Source of the DNA: Clostridia bacterium
GTDB lineage: Bacteria > Bacillota_A > Clostridia > Oscillospirales > CAG-272
NCBI GenBank assembly: GCA_017445115.1
Contig: JAFSUU010000084.1
Coordinates: forward strand, 1-36,492
Length of the DNA: 36,492 nucleotides
Direction: 5' to 3'
This document shows positions 1 to 7,869 of the stretch, one piece after another. A model generated the notes under the pieces. The model saw nothing but the letters and a program-made list of their open reading frames with translations, ran no database searches and was not told where the DNA came from. Numbering within the stretch: the stretch's first letter is position 1; each line of letters opens with the position of its first letter. Position numbers and translations under genes: made by a program.

Positions 1-617
1 TGCTCAAGCTCCGCCTCAAGTGTGTTGCGGCGCTCCATCGTCTCAAGGATCAGTTTGCCGTCGAGCTCGTCCCACGGCGTCGTGATAAGCGACGCGTTTT
101 TGTTGATCTCGCGGATGATCGCGACTGTCTCGTCGAGTTTTTCCGTCTTTATCTCCGCGGTGCGCGAAAGGATTATCGACGACGCGAATTCTATCTGATT
201 GCGGTAGAATTCCGCAAAGTTTTTCATATACATCTTGCATTTCGAGGCGTCGATCACCGTCGTGAACGCATTGAGCATCATATCGGAGACGGATGCGTTT
301 TGAACCGCACGAATGACGTCGGAGAGCTTGCCGACGCCCGAGGGCTCGATAACTATTCTGTCGGGGTTGTACTCCTCCTTGACCTTGGCAAGCGCCTTGC
401 CGAAATCGCCGACGAGACTGCAGCAGATGCAGCCGGAGTTCATCTCGGTTATCTGTATCCCCGCTTCGCGAAGAAAGCCGCCGTCAATGCCTATCTGACC
501 GAATTCGTTTTCGATAACTACGAGCATCTCTCCCTGATAAGCCTCTTTTATGAGCTTCTTGATCAGCGTAGTCTTGCCCGCGCCGAGAAAACCGGAAAAA
601 ATATCAACTTTTGTCAT
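1..617 (-). CDS. CobW/P47K-type G3E GTPase, 3' end outside window
   Basis: Metal-linked GTPase of the CobW/YjiA/ZNG1 branch of the G3E family, which uses GTP hydrolysis to deliver or insert metal ions. Reading from 617 on the minus strand the protein starts MTKVDIFSGFLGAGKTTL, so the Walker A loop GAGKT is at about residues 12-16. It is followed by ENEFGQIGIDG, the zinc-site motif GCICC near residue 64, and EPSG in the switch II region. The usual NKxD base-recognition motif appears as LSRT, seen in some Clostridia members of the family. About 205 residues are visible and the C-terminal CobW domain lies beyond base 1. GAGGTGA lies 5 bases before the ATG, and a promoter is visible at 651-679. 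The metal and the client enzyme cannot be told from this fragment. Confidence 0.9.
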   Translation of the reverse strand, partial: MTKVDIFSGFLGAGKTTLIKKLIKEAYQGEMLVVIENEFGQIGIDGGFLREAGIQITEMNSGCICCSLVGDFGKALAKVKEEYNPDRIVIEPSGVGKLSDVIRAVQNASVSDMMLNAFTTVIDASKCKMYMKNFAEFYRNQIEFASSIILSRTAEIKTEKLDETVAIIREINKNASLITTPWDELDGKLILETMERRNTLEAELE

Positions 618-650
618 ATCTTCACCTCATTTATAATTCACTAATATATT

Positions 651-679
651 ATTATATCAAATTTCGACGTTAAATACAA
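651..679 (-). promoter_or_regulatory. Promoter of the CobW-type gene
   Basis: On the minus strand TTGTAT (679-674) and TATAAT (656-651) are separated by 17 bases, close to the sigma-A consensus. The predicted start of transcription is about 30 bases before the ATG at 617. Confidence 0.6.
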
Positions 680-710
680 TAATTTGCAATAAAATTATGT
701 GCTATCATTT

Positions 711-746
711 CCAATTTTCAATTTTCCATTTTCCATTTTCAATTCC
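711..746. repeat. Short tandem TTTTC-rich repeat
   Basis: Units of the form (C)AATTTTC and CCATTTTC follow each other five times between two divergent promoters. No coding role. It may simply be a low-complexity spacer. Confidence 0.45.
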
Positions 747-765
747 TCCCCGCCGCGCATCCGTA

Positions 766-794
766 TTGATTTGATCCGGTAAATATGCTATACT
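766..794 (+). promoter_or_regulatory. Promoter of the spermidine-synthase-like gene
   Basis: TTGATT (766-771), 17-base spacer, TATACT (789-794). The ATG at 785 overlaps the -10 region and so cannot be the real start; this supports the start at 836. Confidence 0.7.
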
Positions 795-835
795 GTTATA
801 TATGCAAACTGTTTTTTGCCCCGGAGGATCATTTT

Positions 836-2428
836 ATGTTAAAAAGAAAGTGGTTTTTATATATAACGGAGTTTTTCGCCGGCATCAGCGTTATGGCAAT
901 AGAACTCGGCGCGAGCAGACTTCTCGCCCCGTATTTTTCGTCGAGCCAGATCGTCTGGACTATCATCATCGGCACGATAATGATAGCGATGGCGCTCGGA
1001 AATATCCTCGGCGGCAGAATGGCGGACAAAAATCCCGATCCGGACAGACTTTATCTGCGCCTCCTCGTCGTCGCGGCGTGGTGCGCGGCGATACCGTTCG
1101 CCGGTAAATATATAATCGCCGGTGTCTCGCTCGCCCTCGCGGCGCTCGGCGGACAGAATTTCCTTATCTGGGCGTCGCTTCTCTCGTGTCTTCTCATATT
1201 CGTCTTTCCGCTGATGCTCCTCGGCACCGTCTCGCCGTCGCTAGTCAAGTACACCGTCAAAAATCTCGGTGAGAGCGGCAGAACGGTCGGAGAGCTGAAC
1301 GCGCTGAATACGATAGGCTCGATAATCGGCACGTTCCTTCCCACGTTTGTCACGATCCCGGCGGTCGGCACCGCGTGGACGTTTATCATCTTCGCGGGGG
1401 TCCTGCTTGCAATATCTCTTATCTATTTCATCGTTGAGAGGCGCAAGTTCATAAGGTGTGCGATCGCACTCGTCCTCTCCGTCGCGTTCGCCGTGCTCGC
1501 GTCGTTCAATTCTTTCGCGTTCTGGAGCGGAGAGGGTGAGAACGTGTACGAGGACGAGTCGATATATAACTATCTCCAGGTCACCGAAACCGACGAGACA
1601 GTCACTCTGTCAACCAACGTGATGTTCGGCGTCCAGTCGATCACAAGAAAAGACGGAAGACTTACCGGAATGTACTATGACTACGCGCTCGCGGCACCGA
1701 TAATGGCAGGCGCGGCGGAAAAAGATCATATCAATATTCTGATCCTCGGCTTCGGAAGCGGAACGTACGCCATGCAGTGCAGAAAGTATTTTCCTGCCTG
1801 CCGTATTGACGGCGTTGAGATCGACGGCAAGATAATAGACCTCGCTTATTCGCGCTTCGGGCTTGACGCGGAGGACGAAAATATAGAGGTGGTGGAATTC
1901 GACGGCAGAGCGTACCTTCGCGGCGCGGGTAAGTACGACGTCATAATGGTCGACGCGTACCGCGATATCACGATACCGTTCCAGATGTCGAGCGCAGAGT
2001 TTTTTGAAGAAGTCAAGGAGCATCTCGCCGACGACGGCGTGATGGTCGTCAACCTCAATATGCGCTCCGAGAACGAGGGCTCGATAAACGACTACCTCTG
2101 CGACACGATCCGTTCGGTCTTCCCGTCGGTCAAATACACCGATATATCGACAAACCGCGAAGTCTTCGCCGCGAAGGGCGAGGCGCCGTTCGATAGGTTT
2201 TCAAAAGATCTGTATTCGTTCCCGTCCGACCTCGCAGGGCTGATGAATACGGTCAAGGGAAAGCTGACGGTGTGCGATGAGGGCGATCTCATACTCACCG
2301 ACGACAAAGCGCCGGTAGAACTTCTCGGTATGAAAGTCATCGATGAGATAATCTCCGATGAACTCGATTATTACAGGGACCTTTTCAAGGGAAAAAGTCT
2401 CATTGAAATAATAAGATCGCTCGGCTAA
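836..2428 (+). CDS. Membrane-fused spermidine synthase-like protein
   Basis: Member of the fused MFS/spermidine-synthase family: an N-terminal half of about 220 residues with six to seven hydrophobic helices, followed by a Rossmann-type aminopropyltransferase/methyltransferase fold. The nucleotide-binding loop reads LILGFGSGT near residues 303-310 and the acidic partner GVEIDGKII follows. The spermidine synthase active-site loop (usually DxxDP) is replaced by VDAYRDI, so true polyamine synthesis is doubtful and the product may be another small-molecule transferase. The protein is 530 residues from the ATG at 836, preceded by GGAGG at 823-827. An upstream in-frame ATG at 785 lies inside the promoter and was rejected. 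Stands alone as a transcription unit, though the next gene follows closely. The fold is clear; the substrate is not. Confidence 0.85.
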   Translation: MLKRKWFLYITEFFAGISVMAIELGASRLLAPYFSSSQIVWTIIIGTIMIAMALGNILGGRMADKNPDPDRLYLRLLVVAAWCAAIPFAGKYIIAGVSLALAALGGQNFLIWASLLSCLLIFVFPLMLLGTVSPSLVKYTVKNLGESGRTVGELNALNTIGSIIGTFLPTFVTIPAVGTAWTFIIFAGVLLAISLIYFIVERRKFIRCAIALVLSVAFAVLASFNSFAFWSGEGENVYEDESIYNYLQVTETDETVTLSTNVMFGVQSITRKDGRLTGMYYDYALAAPIMAGAAEKDHINILILGFGSGTYAMQCRKYFPACRIDGVEIDGKIIDLAYSRFGLDAEDENIEVVEFDGRAYLRGAGKYDVIMVDAYRDITIPFQMSSAEFFEEVKEHLADDGVMVVNLNMRSENEGSINDYLCDTIRSVFPSVKYTDISTNREVFAAKGEAPFDRFSKDLYSFPSDLAGLMNTVKGKLTVCDEGDLILTDDKAPVELLGMKVIDEIISDELDYYRDLFKGKSLIEIIRSLG

Positions 2429-2522
2429 AAAATTTTTTTGCAGTTTCAAGGTTTGTTTAAGGTTTGCGGTTTATAATACGACTACAATGAAAAAGGCGAT
2501 GCGCCTGAAGGAGGTAACTTCT

Positions 2523-4658
2523 ATGAAAAAAATCGCATTATTTGCCGTTCTGGCTTTAATTGTTGTTTCACTGATCCTTTCATCCTGCTCCGCGGGAGGA
2601 AGCAGTGACACATCGTCCTCTTCGTCGAGTTCCGGAGAGGTGACCGGAGGCGGCGCGGACACGTCCGTCGAGAGTACGAACGAGGACAACTTTAACGAAG
2701 AGCTTGAGTCAAACGGAGACTTCACCGTGACGAGCGGAGAGGGCGCGGGGGCAGTCACCGTATCCGGCTCGACTTACACGATAACGTCGGCGGGCGAGTA
2801 TACGCTCTCCGGTATGCTCGAAGGAAATATCGTCGTCAACGCGGAAGACGGAGACGAGGTCATACTTATTCTCTCGGGCGCGACGATAACTTCGTCCGAT
2901 ACCGCGCCGATAGCGTTCGTTAACGCCGACAGCGGTACGGTCAAAGCGGAGGAGGGAACTTACAACGCGATCCACGACGAGAGGACAGGTTCACCCGACG
3001 CGGAGGACGCCGATGAATATGACGGCGCGATCTACGCCGCGTGCGACCTGAAGCTTTCCGGCAAGGGATCGCTCATCATCACTTCGACTTATGACAACGG
3101 CGTCAAGACGAAGGACGACCTCAAGGTCAAAAACGTTACGCTTAAAGTCACCGCTCCCGGCAACGCGCTCAAAGGCAACGATTCGATAACTGTCGAATCC
3201 GGCTCGCTGATACTCATTTCCACCTCGTCCGACGGTATTAAAACAGACAACTCCGACGTTTCGGAAAAGGGAGTTCAGAGAGGGATCATCACGATATCCG
3301 GCGGCACGGTCGATATCTACGCCGCCTGCGACGGCATCAGCGCCGCTTATGACTGCGTGATATCCGAGGATGAGGAAAAGTGCGTCGTCAATATCTACAC
3401 TTCGACTTATTCCGAAAACACCGGCGACGTCGCCGTGTCAAGCGACCTCTACGTCATAGTACCGACCTCGATCTACAGCGAGAGCGTCGACTACTACGCT
3501 TACTTCTACAACGAAGACGGAGAGGGTGTCTGGAAGAAATGTGAATACGAGACGATGGTATACAACGGAAGGACCGCTTCGTACTACGGTCTAATCGTCA
3601 AGGAACCGTCCGGATATTCCGGATTCCTCGTCTGCACAGTCGCATCGGGCGTAACTCCCGACGGCGATAATTACAGCGCGACGAGCGGCGGCGAAGCGAT
3701 GAATTCTTCGATGAACGGATATCTTATCAATTCGATCTCCGGCGACTCGATCGAAGGAGACTGGGTGACGCTGACGACGAACTCCGGACAGGGAAATTCA
3801 AATAAAACCACCTATTCTTCAAAGGGAATCAAGGTTTATAACGACGTTCTGATCTCCGGCGGGACGGTCACGATATACGCAATGGACGACGCGATCCACG
3901 CGAACGCGGGCGAAAAGCTTGAAAACGGCTCTACCGGAAACGGAAACGTCGAGATCTCGGGCGGCAAGGTAACTCTGACGTCAGCTGACGACGGTATCCA
4001 CGCCGACTCGGAACTTACGATCTCCGGCGGCTACGTCAACGTAGTGAAATCCCACGAGGGACTTGAAGGAAACGTTATCAATATCGCCGGCGGCGAGATC
4101 TATGTCTACGGTGACGACGACGGACTCAACGCCTGCAAGGGCTCGTCTTCAACGTTGATCAATATCACCGGCGGCTATCTCGATGTCACGACGCCCTCGG
4201 GAGATACCGACGCTATCGACTCCAACGGAAGCTTTACGATGTCCGGAGGTTTCGTCCTCGTCAAAGGCGGTTCGTCAAGCGGCTCCGTCGCGGGCTCGAT
4301 CGACACCGACGGCTCAGTCACTGTCACGGGCGGCACGATCATCGCCTTCGGCGGCATCTGCGAAGTGCCGTCGTCCGGATCGGTCAACTACTACGTTTCG
4401 AACGGAACGTCGTTCGGAGCCGGCGACTACGTACTTTCGGGTTCAAACGGCACGATCGCTTCGTTCACGCTTGGCTCTTCCTACTCGTCCTGCTGGATCG
4501 CATCGGACGCCTTTGAGCTGAACGGCTCGTACACGCTGACTAAAGGCGGCTCGACAGTCCTCAACTGGACGCAGTCGTCGTCGGCTTCCGGCGACCAGGT
4601 CAGCGGCGGCTTCGGCGGAGGCGGATTCGGCGGAGGCGGCTTCGGACCGAGAAGGTAG
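2523..4658 (+). CDS. Carbohydrate-binding beta-helix lipoprotein (Cthe_2159/DUF4353-like)
   Basis: Secreted lipoprotein of 711 residues. The signal peptide ends in the lipobox L19-S-S-C22, followed by a Ser/Gly/Asp-rich linker of about 45 residues that probably spans the wall. The rest is made of repeated turns such as GEYTLSGMLEGNIVV, DGAIYAACDLKLSGKGSL, DDGIHADSELTISGG and DDGLNAC, the signature of the family of the Clostridium thermocellum protein Cthe_2159, a parallel beta-helix that binds acidic polysaccharides such as polygalacturonate. The aspartate-rich turns are the expected calcium sites. The C-terminus ends in a GGFGGGG tail with three glycine-rich units and PRR. AAGGAGG at 2509-2515 decides the start at 2523; the in-frame ATG at 2487 has no ribosome site and lies just after a TATAAT at 2472-2477. 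Likely surface adhesion or substrate capture. Confidence 0.85.
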   Translation: MKKIALFAVLALIVVSLILSSCSAGGSSDTSSSSSSSGEVTGGGADTSVESTNEDNFNEELESNGDFTVTSGEGAGAVTVSGSTYTITSAGEYTLSGMLEGNIVVNAEDGDEVILILSGATITSSDTAPIAFVNADSGTVKAEEGTYNAIHDERTGSPDAEDADEYDGAIYAACDLKLSGKGSLIITSTYDNGVKTKDDLKVKNVTLKVTAPGNALKGNDSITVESGSLILISTSSDGIKTDNSDVSEKGVQRGIITISGGTVDIYAACDGISAAYDCVISEDEEKCVVNIYTSTYSENTGDVAVSSDLYVIVPTSIYSESVDYYAYFYNEDGEGVWKKCEYETMVYNGRTASYYGLIVKEPSGYSGFLVCTVASGVTPDGDNYSATSGGEAMNSSMNGYLINSISGDSIEGDWVTLTTNSGQGNSNKTTYSSKGIKVYNDVLISGGTVTIYAMDDAIHANAGEKLENGSTGNGNVEISGGKVTLTSADDGIHADSELTISGGYVNVVKSHEGLEGNVINIAGGEIYVYGDDDGLNACKGSSSTLINITGGYLDVTTPSGDTDAIDSNGSFTMSGGFVLVKGGSSSGSVAGSIDTDGSVTVTGGTIIAFGGICEVPSSGSVNYYVSNGTSFGAGDYVLSGSNGTIASFTLGSSYSSCWIASDAFELNGSYTLTKGGSTVLNWTQSSSASGDQVSGGFGGGGFGGGGFGPRR

Positions 4659-4660
4659 GT

Positions 4661-4789
4661 GCGACTTACGCTGCGCTTGCCGTCGCAAGTGATGCGTTTC
4701 GAAACTGTGTTTCAAAACATGATGCGCCTACGGCGTGATGTGTTGCTTTGCAACGTGATGTTCGCGGCTTTGCCGCGAATGATAAGTTA
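4661..4789. repeat. Hairpin array 1, linker word GTGATG/ATGATG
   Basis: Directly after the stop codon. The constant word occurs at 4689-4694, 4719-4724, 4735-4740 and 4755-4760, and the array closes with ATGATAAGTTA at 4779-4789. Between the words are different palindromes: an imperfect GTTTC/GAAAC stem, CGCC-CGGCG, GTTGC-GCAAC and TTCGCGGC-GCCGCGAA. Each palindrome has its own sequence but similar size (10-24 bases). Seen directly; folding was judged by eye only. Confidence 0.75.
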
Positions 4790-4866
4790 CAATAAAATAA
4801 ACGACCGCGGGACCGGGAATGGGCGATCGTCATAAGGAAGTTTTTACCGCAGATTCGTGTGGTGAG

Positions 4867-4880
4867 TAAGTGCGCACTTA
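4867..4880. repeat. Perfect 14-base palindrome
   Basis: TAAGTGCGCACTTA is a perfect palindrome between array 1 and the following terminator. It could be a protein-binding site or a leftover hairpin unit; nothing nearby decides. Confidence 0.4.
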
Positions 4881-4896
4881 ACAAAAGCAAACTGAC

Positions 4897-4930
4897 AAAA
4901 GCAGACTGAAATCAAAATCAGTCTGCTTTT
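4897..4930. terminator. Bidirectional intrinsic terminator
   Basis: A 13-base perfect stem, AAAAGCAGACTGA with TCAGTCTGCTTTT, around an 8-base loop. It has T runs on both strands, so it could end transcription from either side. It follows the carbohydrate-binding lipoprotein gene. Confidence 0.8.
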
Positions 4931-4944
4931 CATTTTCAGCAGGA

Positions 4945-5122
4945 TAAATGAAGACATCGGTTGCGCCGATTAATGAAGTCGTTCGCTTTGCTCGCTAATG
5001 AAGACGGCAATTTCGTTGCCTAATGAAGCGAAGACGCCCGCTTGAAAAAACGTCAGATTTGAATTTCTTCATTAGCGAAGCGTCTTCATTCCTTCATTAG
5101 CCCGCTTGCGGGCGTCTTCATT
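4945..5122. repeat. Hairpin array 2, linker word TAATGAAG, orientation flips midway
   Basis: The word reads forward at 4945-4953 (TAAATGAAG), 4971-4978, 4996-5003 and 5021-5028, then in the reverse orientation (CTTCATTA or CTTCATT) at 5067-5074, 5084-5090, 5092-5099 and 5116-5122. Short palindromes lie between the words, for example ATCGG-CCGAT, GGCAA-TTGCC and GCCCGC-GCGGGC. The flip makes the entire region an imperfect large inverted repeat. Confidence 0.75.
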
Positions 5123-5193
5123 TTCGGCGCGGTAAGCGAATTTCGGAAAAACATCCTTATCACGCCGCGCCGAAACCGGTACCGCGGTCTTAT

Positions 5194-5222
5194 TTGACTT
5201 TCATCTGCCGGTGTGGTATAAT
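5194..5222 (+). promoter_or_regulatory. Strong sigma-A-like promoter
   Basis: TTGACT (5194-5199), 17-base spacer, TATAAT (5217-5222). The GTG at 5211 overlaps the -10 box, ruling it out as a start. Confidence 0.8.
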
Positions 5223-5255
5223 ATTGGCGAAGAAAAACAAAGGAGGGATGACGCC

Positions 5256-6956
5256 GTGGGATACGGAAGACCGTTTTATAAAAAACCGCTGTTTTATATC
5301 GTGCTCGCGCTTTTGGCGGCGATAGTTGCCGGTGTCATCACAGTCGTCTCCGTCGTTTCGCAAAAGAACAAAGAAGCTGAAGAAGCCGAGAGGATAAAGA
5401 CCGAAAGCGACGAATACTGGGCAGATTATATTGACCGCGGCGCTTATTCCGAGACGATACGCGAGCTCCTCGAGGGTGATTATAAAACGGACCTCAGCGG
5501 GACGACGTGGGAGTACGCTCTTTACGATCTCGACCTTGACGGGCGCGACGAGTTGTTCTTAAGGATCAATTTCAAAAAGAACGAAGACGGCGCTTTGACG
5601 TTCGCTATCTGCCTTGTTGACGGAAAGCCGTCCGTCGCGGGAGTATACAAGGGCGGAAGTTACCCGTTATTCTCCGAAAAGCACCGCGCTTTTGAGAGCC
5701 CGTCGGCTGGAGAGGTTATCACCGATCACGAGTTTTACCGCCTTGAAGACGGGAAATGCGTCCTCGCATACAGACTGTATGAGGACGGCGGGGCGTATAA
5801 GATAAAGCAGGACGGAGTGACGTCGACGATCCCGTCCGAAGAGTACGGAGAATACTTCTCCGACTGCGTCTTTCTCGACTGGACGCACTTTTACTCGAAA
5901 TTCATATATAATCCGAATTATTCGTCGCAGGACGATCCGGTTCTGATATTGCCCGAGACAGTCGGCGAGGTTCCGGAGGAGTTCAGAAGAATAATCGACA
6001 ACGATCTGTTCTACGGAGCCAGATATTCGGGCGGAAGGATCGTCAAAACGGCAAGCGGATACGCGACCGACAGGACGTCGGCGATCATAACCGCCTACGA
6101 TATTTACGGACATGAGAACGCCCGCGCCGAGATCTCATACGAGCCCGAGGAAGGATATAAAAAGTCAATGACCGGGGTGCTCGATTATAAAGTCACCTCG
6201 GACGGCGGCTTTGTGATCGCGGCGGCGGTATATTCGTTCGAAGCGGACAAAACTGATGAGCAAGGCGAGACGTGTTCCATAAGACTGTTAAAACTCGGAA
6301 TAAGCGGTAAGGTCGAGTGGGACAGCTGCGTTCTCGAAAACCATTTGGTCTCGGGCGTGTCTGTTGTCGAATGGGACGACGGATATTACGTGTTCGTCTC
6401 GGTTTACGATGACGTCGTATCATCCGGGCTGACGGGCGGGATCTATCCCGGAAATATTGCGCTGTTCAAGCTGTCGCGCGGCGGTGAGATCCTGAAAACG
6501 GTAATAATCGAGCCCGACGCCTTCAGCTATCTGACCGGAACTGCGAAACGTGACGGCGATAAGATGATCATTTACCTTACAAAACTCGTAAGCCAGAGCT
6601 TTTACAGCAGTTATATAGAAGCCGTTTACAGTCGCGTGACGATCGACGGCAAAGATATGTCGTACGAGATCGAAGAAGACGTCGAGTACAGTCATGATCT
6701 GACGCGCGCTATCGGCGAACTTGACGGGGAAGAGATCTACAGCTACAGCAGAATGATCCTCGAGCTTGGAGAGCCCGGTGTGACGCTGGTCCTCGACTAC
6801 GGTGACTGTTTCATCGCTGTCTCGGATTTTTCGTCGATTATATCATTCGATCTTGCCTTATCGAGTGTTTATCCGAAATTGGCGGTCAGTACGGTATACA
6901 GCGCGTATTCCAAAGATTGTAAACTCTTGTGGAGAGCGTACGGAAAATCAAAGTGA
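5256..6956 (+). CDS. Membrane-anchored protein with Asp-rich repeat and propeller-like domain, unknown role
   Basis: Not recognised as a named family. From the GTG at 5256 it has 566 residues. AGGAGG at 5241-5246 sits 9 bases upstream. A single membrane helix lies at about residues 11-34 with a short positively charged N-terminus, so the bulk is outside the cell. A charged helix (KNKEAEEAERIKTESDEYW) follows. Near residue 88 is LYDLDLDGRDEL, the D-x-D-x-D-G type calcium-loop motif common in Clostridia surface proteins. The second half contains VTSDGGFVIAAAVYSFEAD and repeated beta-rich segments ending in DDGYYVFVSV, which resembles SDGG-type beta-propeller repeats. The signal for export is an uncleaved anchor rather than a lipobox. 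It has its own promoter (5194-5222). Function unknown; sensing or binding at the cell surface is a guess. Confidence 0.75.
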   Translation: MGYGRPFYKKPLFYIVLALLAAIVAGVITVVSVVSQKNKEAEEAERIKTESDEYWADYIDRGAYSETIRELLEGDYKTDLSGTTWEYALYDLDLDGRDELFLRINFKKNEDGALTFAICLVDGKPSVAGVYKGGSYPLFSEKHRAFESPSAGEVITDHEFYRLEDGKCVLAYRLYEDGGAYKIKQDGVTSTIPSEEYGEYFSDCVFLDWTHFYSKFIYNPNYSSQDDPVLILPETVGEVPEEFRRIIDNDLFYGARYSGGRIVKTASGYATDRTSAIITAYDIYGHENARAEISYEPEEGYKKSMTGVLDYKVTSDGGFVIAAAVYSFEADKTDEQGETCSIRLLKLGISGKVEWDSCVLENHLVSGVSVVEWDDGYYVFVSVYDDVVSSGLTGGIYPGNIALFKLSRGGEILKTVIIEPDAFSYLTGTAKRDGDKMIIYLTKLVSQSFYSSYIEAVYSRVTIDGKDMSYEIEEDVEYSHDLTRAIGELDGEEIYSYSRMILELGEPGVTLVLDYGDCFIAVSDFSSIISFDLALSSVYPKLAVSTVYSAYSKDCKLLWRAYGKSK

Positions 6957-6979
6957 TTCGATTTGTCGCTCGGCAGAAA

Positions 6980-7010
6980 ATGATATATTCCAAAGCTGAC
7001 GCTTTGAAAT
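6980..7010. repeat. Hairpin unit with word ATGATAT (left piece of a split array)
   Basis: ATGATAT (6980-6986) is followed by the stem ATTCCAAAGC with GCTTTGAAAT (6987-7010). Nearly the same word and stem open array 4 at 18159-18187, and the preceding TCGCT-GGC-GAAA sequence is also similar. The companion piece found in array 4 lies on the other side of the next gene, at 7870. Confidence 0.65.
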
Positions 7011-7057
7011 ATATACAGGAAAACGGTGCAGCAGAATTTGAGAGAAGTTGAGATAAT

Positions 7058-7861
7058 ATGAAAAAAACGCCTATGAATAGCTCAAATAATAGAAACGATA
7101 ATAGTTCGAATGGTATGCTTTTTTATGATGAGAACGGATCATCTGCTATTGATAATTCTTTCCCACATAAAAGAAAGAAAAGAAAAATATTACTGATCAT
7201 GTCAGTATGCTTTTGTCTTGCTGCGATCACGGCAGTTATATTGTATTTTGCCGGTGTTTTCAAAGGTAATGACTTGAATCAAGGCGTAAACAATGATGGC
7301 CCTCTGCGCTGGACATCTGCTGCCGCTGAGCCAATGGCGTTACTGAAAATAAAGAATCAGTCGAATGAAATTACTGATATTGATCTCAGTGATTACAACT
7401 GTAATATAAGCTGCGTTAAATGCGATTGTGAAGTCTTGTTTTTTGAGGAAAACGTAAAGAAGAGTCGGTGGGAGTATGCATCATTCGCAGATGTGATTTA
7501 CGTTCCTTACGACTATAGAGAGGAATTCTGCCCCGGATCGACTGTTTTGATCGAACTATATGCTGCAGAAAGAGGAAAAGAATATTACCTGCCGCATATG
7601 GACAAAGAACTTCATCCGGAATATCTCTCATTTTATGAAGGAAAGCTAGTTGATCTGGATTTTCCAAAAAGCGAAGGGTTTTATTTAATAAAAGAAGTCA
7701 ACAAAGAGATAGAAAGTGAACAGGCAAAAGACAAATGGGGGGACATCCTTTATGACCGTAAGCTTGAATGCGGTATGAGCGTAGAAGAAGTACGCGACTA
7801 TTTAGCATCGATTTGGCCGGCTGCTGAATGCTATTGGAATAATTTTGTAGATTGCAGATAA
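7058..7861 (+). CDS. AT-rich single-pass membrane protein of unknown function
   Basis: 267 residues, not recognised. The N-terminal 40 residues are Asn/Ser-rich and cytoplasmic-looking, then KRKKRK stops before a membrane helix at about residues 43-66. The remaining 200 residues would be outside and are acidic, with several cysteines in one cluster (NCNISCVKCDCEV near residue 112-124) and an LYDRKLECGMSVEEVRDYLASIWP segment at the end resembling a small C-terminal helical domain. Codon use is clearly AT-richer than in the neighbours (many AAT, ATA, GAA and TTT codons), suggesting a different origin. Only a weak GAGAGAAG-like ribosome site is seen, and no convincing promoter. The gene is flanked by two pieces of one repeat array (6980-7010 and 7870-7928), so it may be an insertion. 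Confidence 0.7.
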   Translation: MKKTPMNSSNNRNDNSSNGMLFYDENGSSAIDNSFPHKRKKRKILLIMSVCFCLAAITAVILYFAGVFKGNDLNQGVNNDGPLRWTSAAAEPMALLKIKNQSNEITDIDLSDYNCNISCVKCDCEVLFFEENVKKSRWEYASFADVIYVPYDYREEFCPGSTVLIELYAAERGKEYYLPHMDKELHPEYLSFYEGKLVDLDFPKSEGFYLIKEVNKEIESEQAKDKWGDILYDRKLECGMSVEEVRDYLASIWPAAECYWNNFVDCR

Positions 7862-7869
7862 TAGCAATA

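Larger units (their letters stand above)
4659..5255. other. 597-base gene-free stretch, mostly hairpin repeats
   Basis: Holds hairpin array 1 (4661-4789), a short palindrome (4867-4880), a terminator (4897-4930), hairpin array 2 (4945-5122) and the promoter of the next gene (5194-5222). No credible reading frame was seen. Confidence 0.8.

Noticed and set aside
785..835. Earlier start for the spermidine-synthase-like gene
   Set aside because: The ATG at 785 overlaps the -10 box and has no Shine-Dalgarno site; GGAGG at 823-827 serves the ATG at 836.
617..835. Cobalamin or other riboswitch ahead of the CobW-type or spermidine-synthase-like gene
   Set aside because: The leaders are short (about 30-40 bases) and AT-rich with no recognisable conserved stems.
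4661..5122. CRISPR arrays
   Set aside because: The repeated word is only 6-8 bases and the spacers are 10-24 base palindromes; no cas gene lies in the window.
5211..5255. Earlier GTG start for the anchored protein
   Set aside because: It overlaps TATAAT; AGGAGG at 5241-5246 points to the GTG at 5256.
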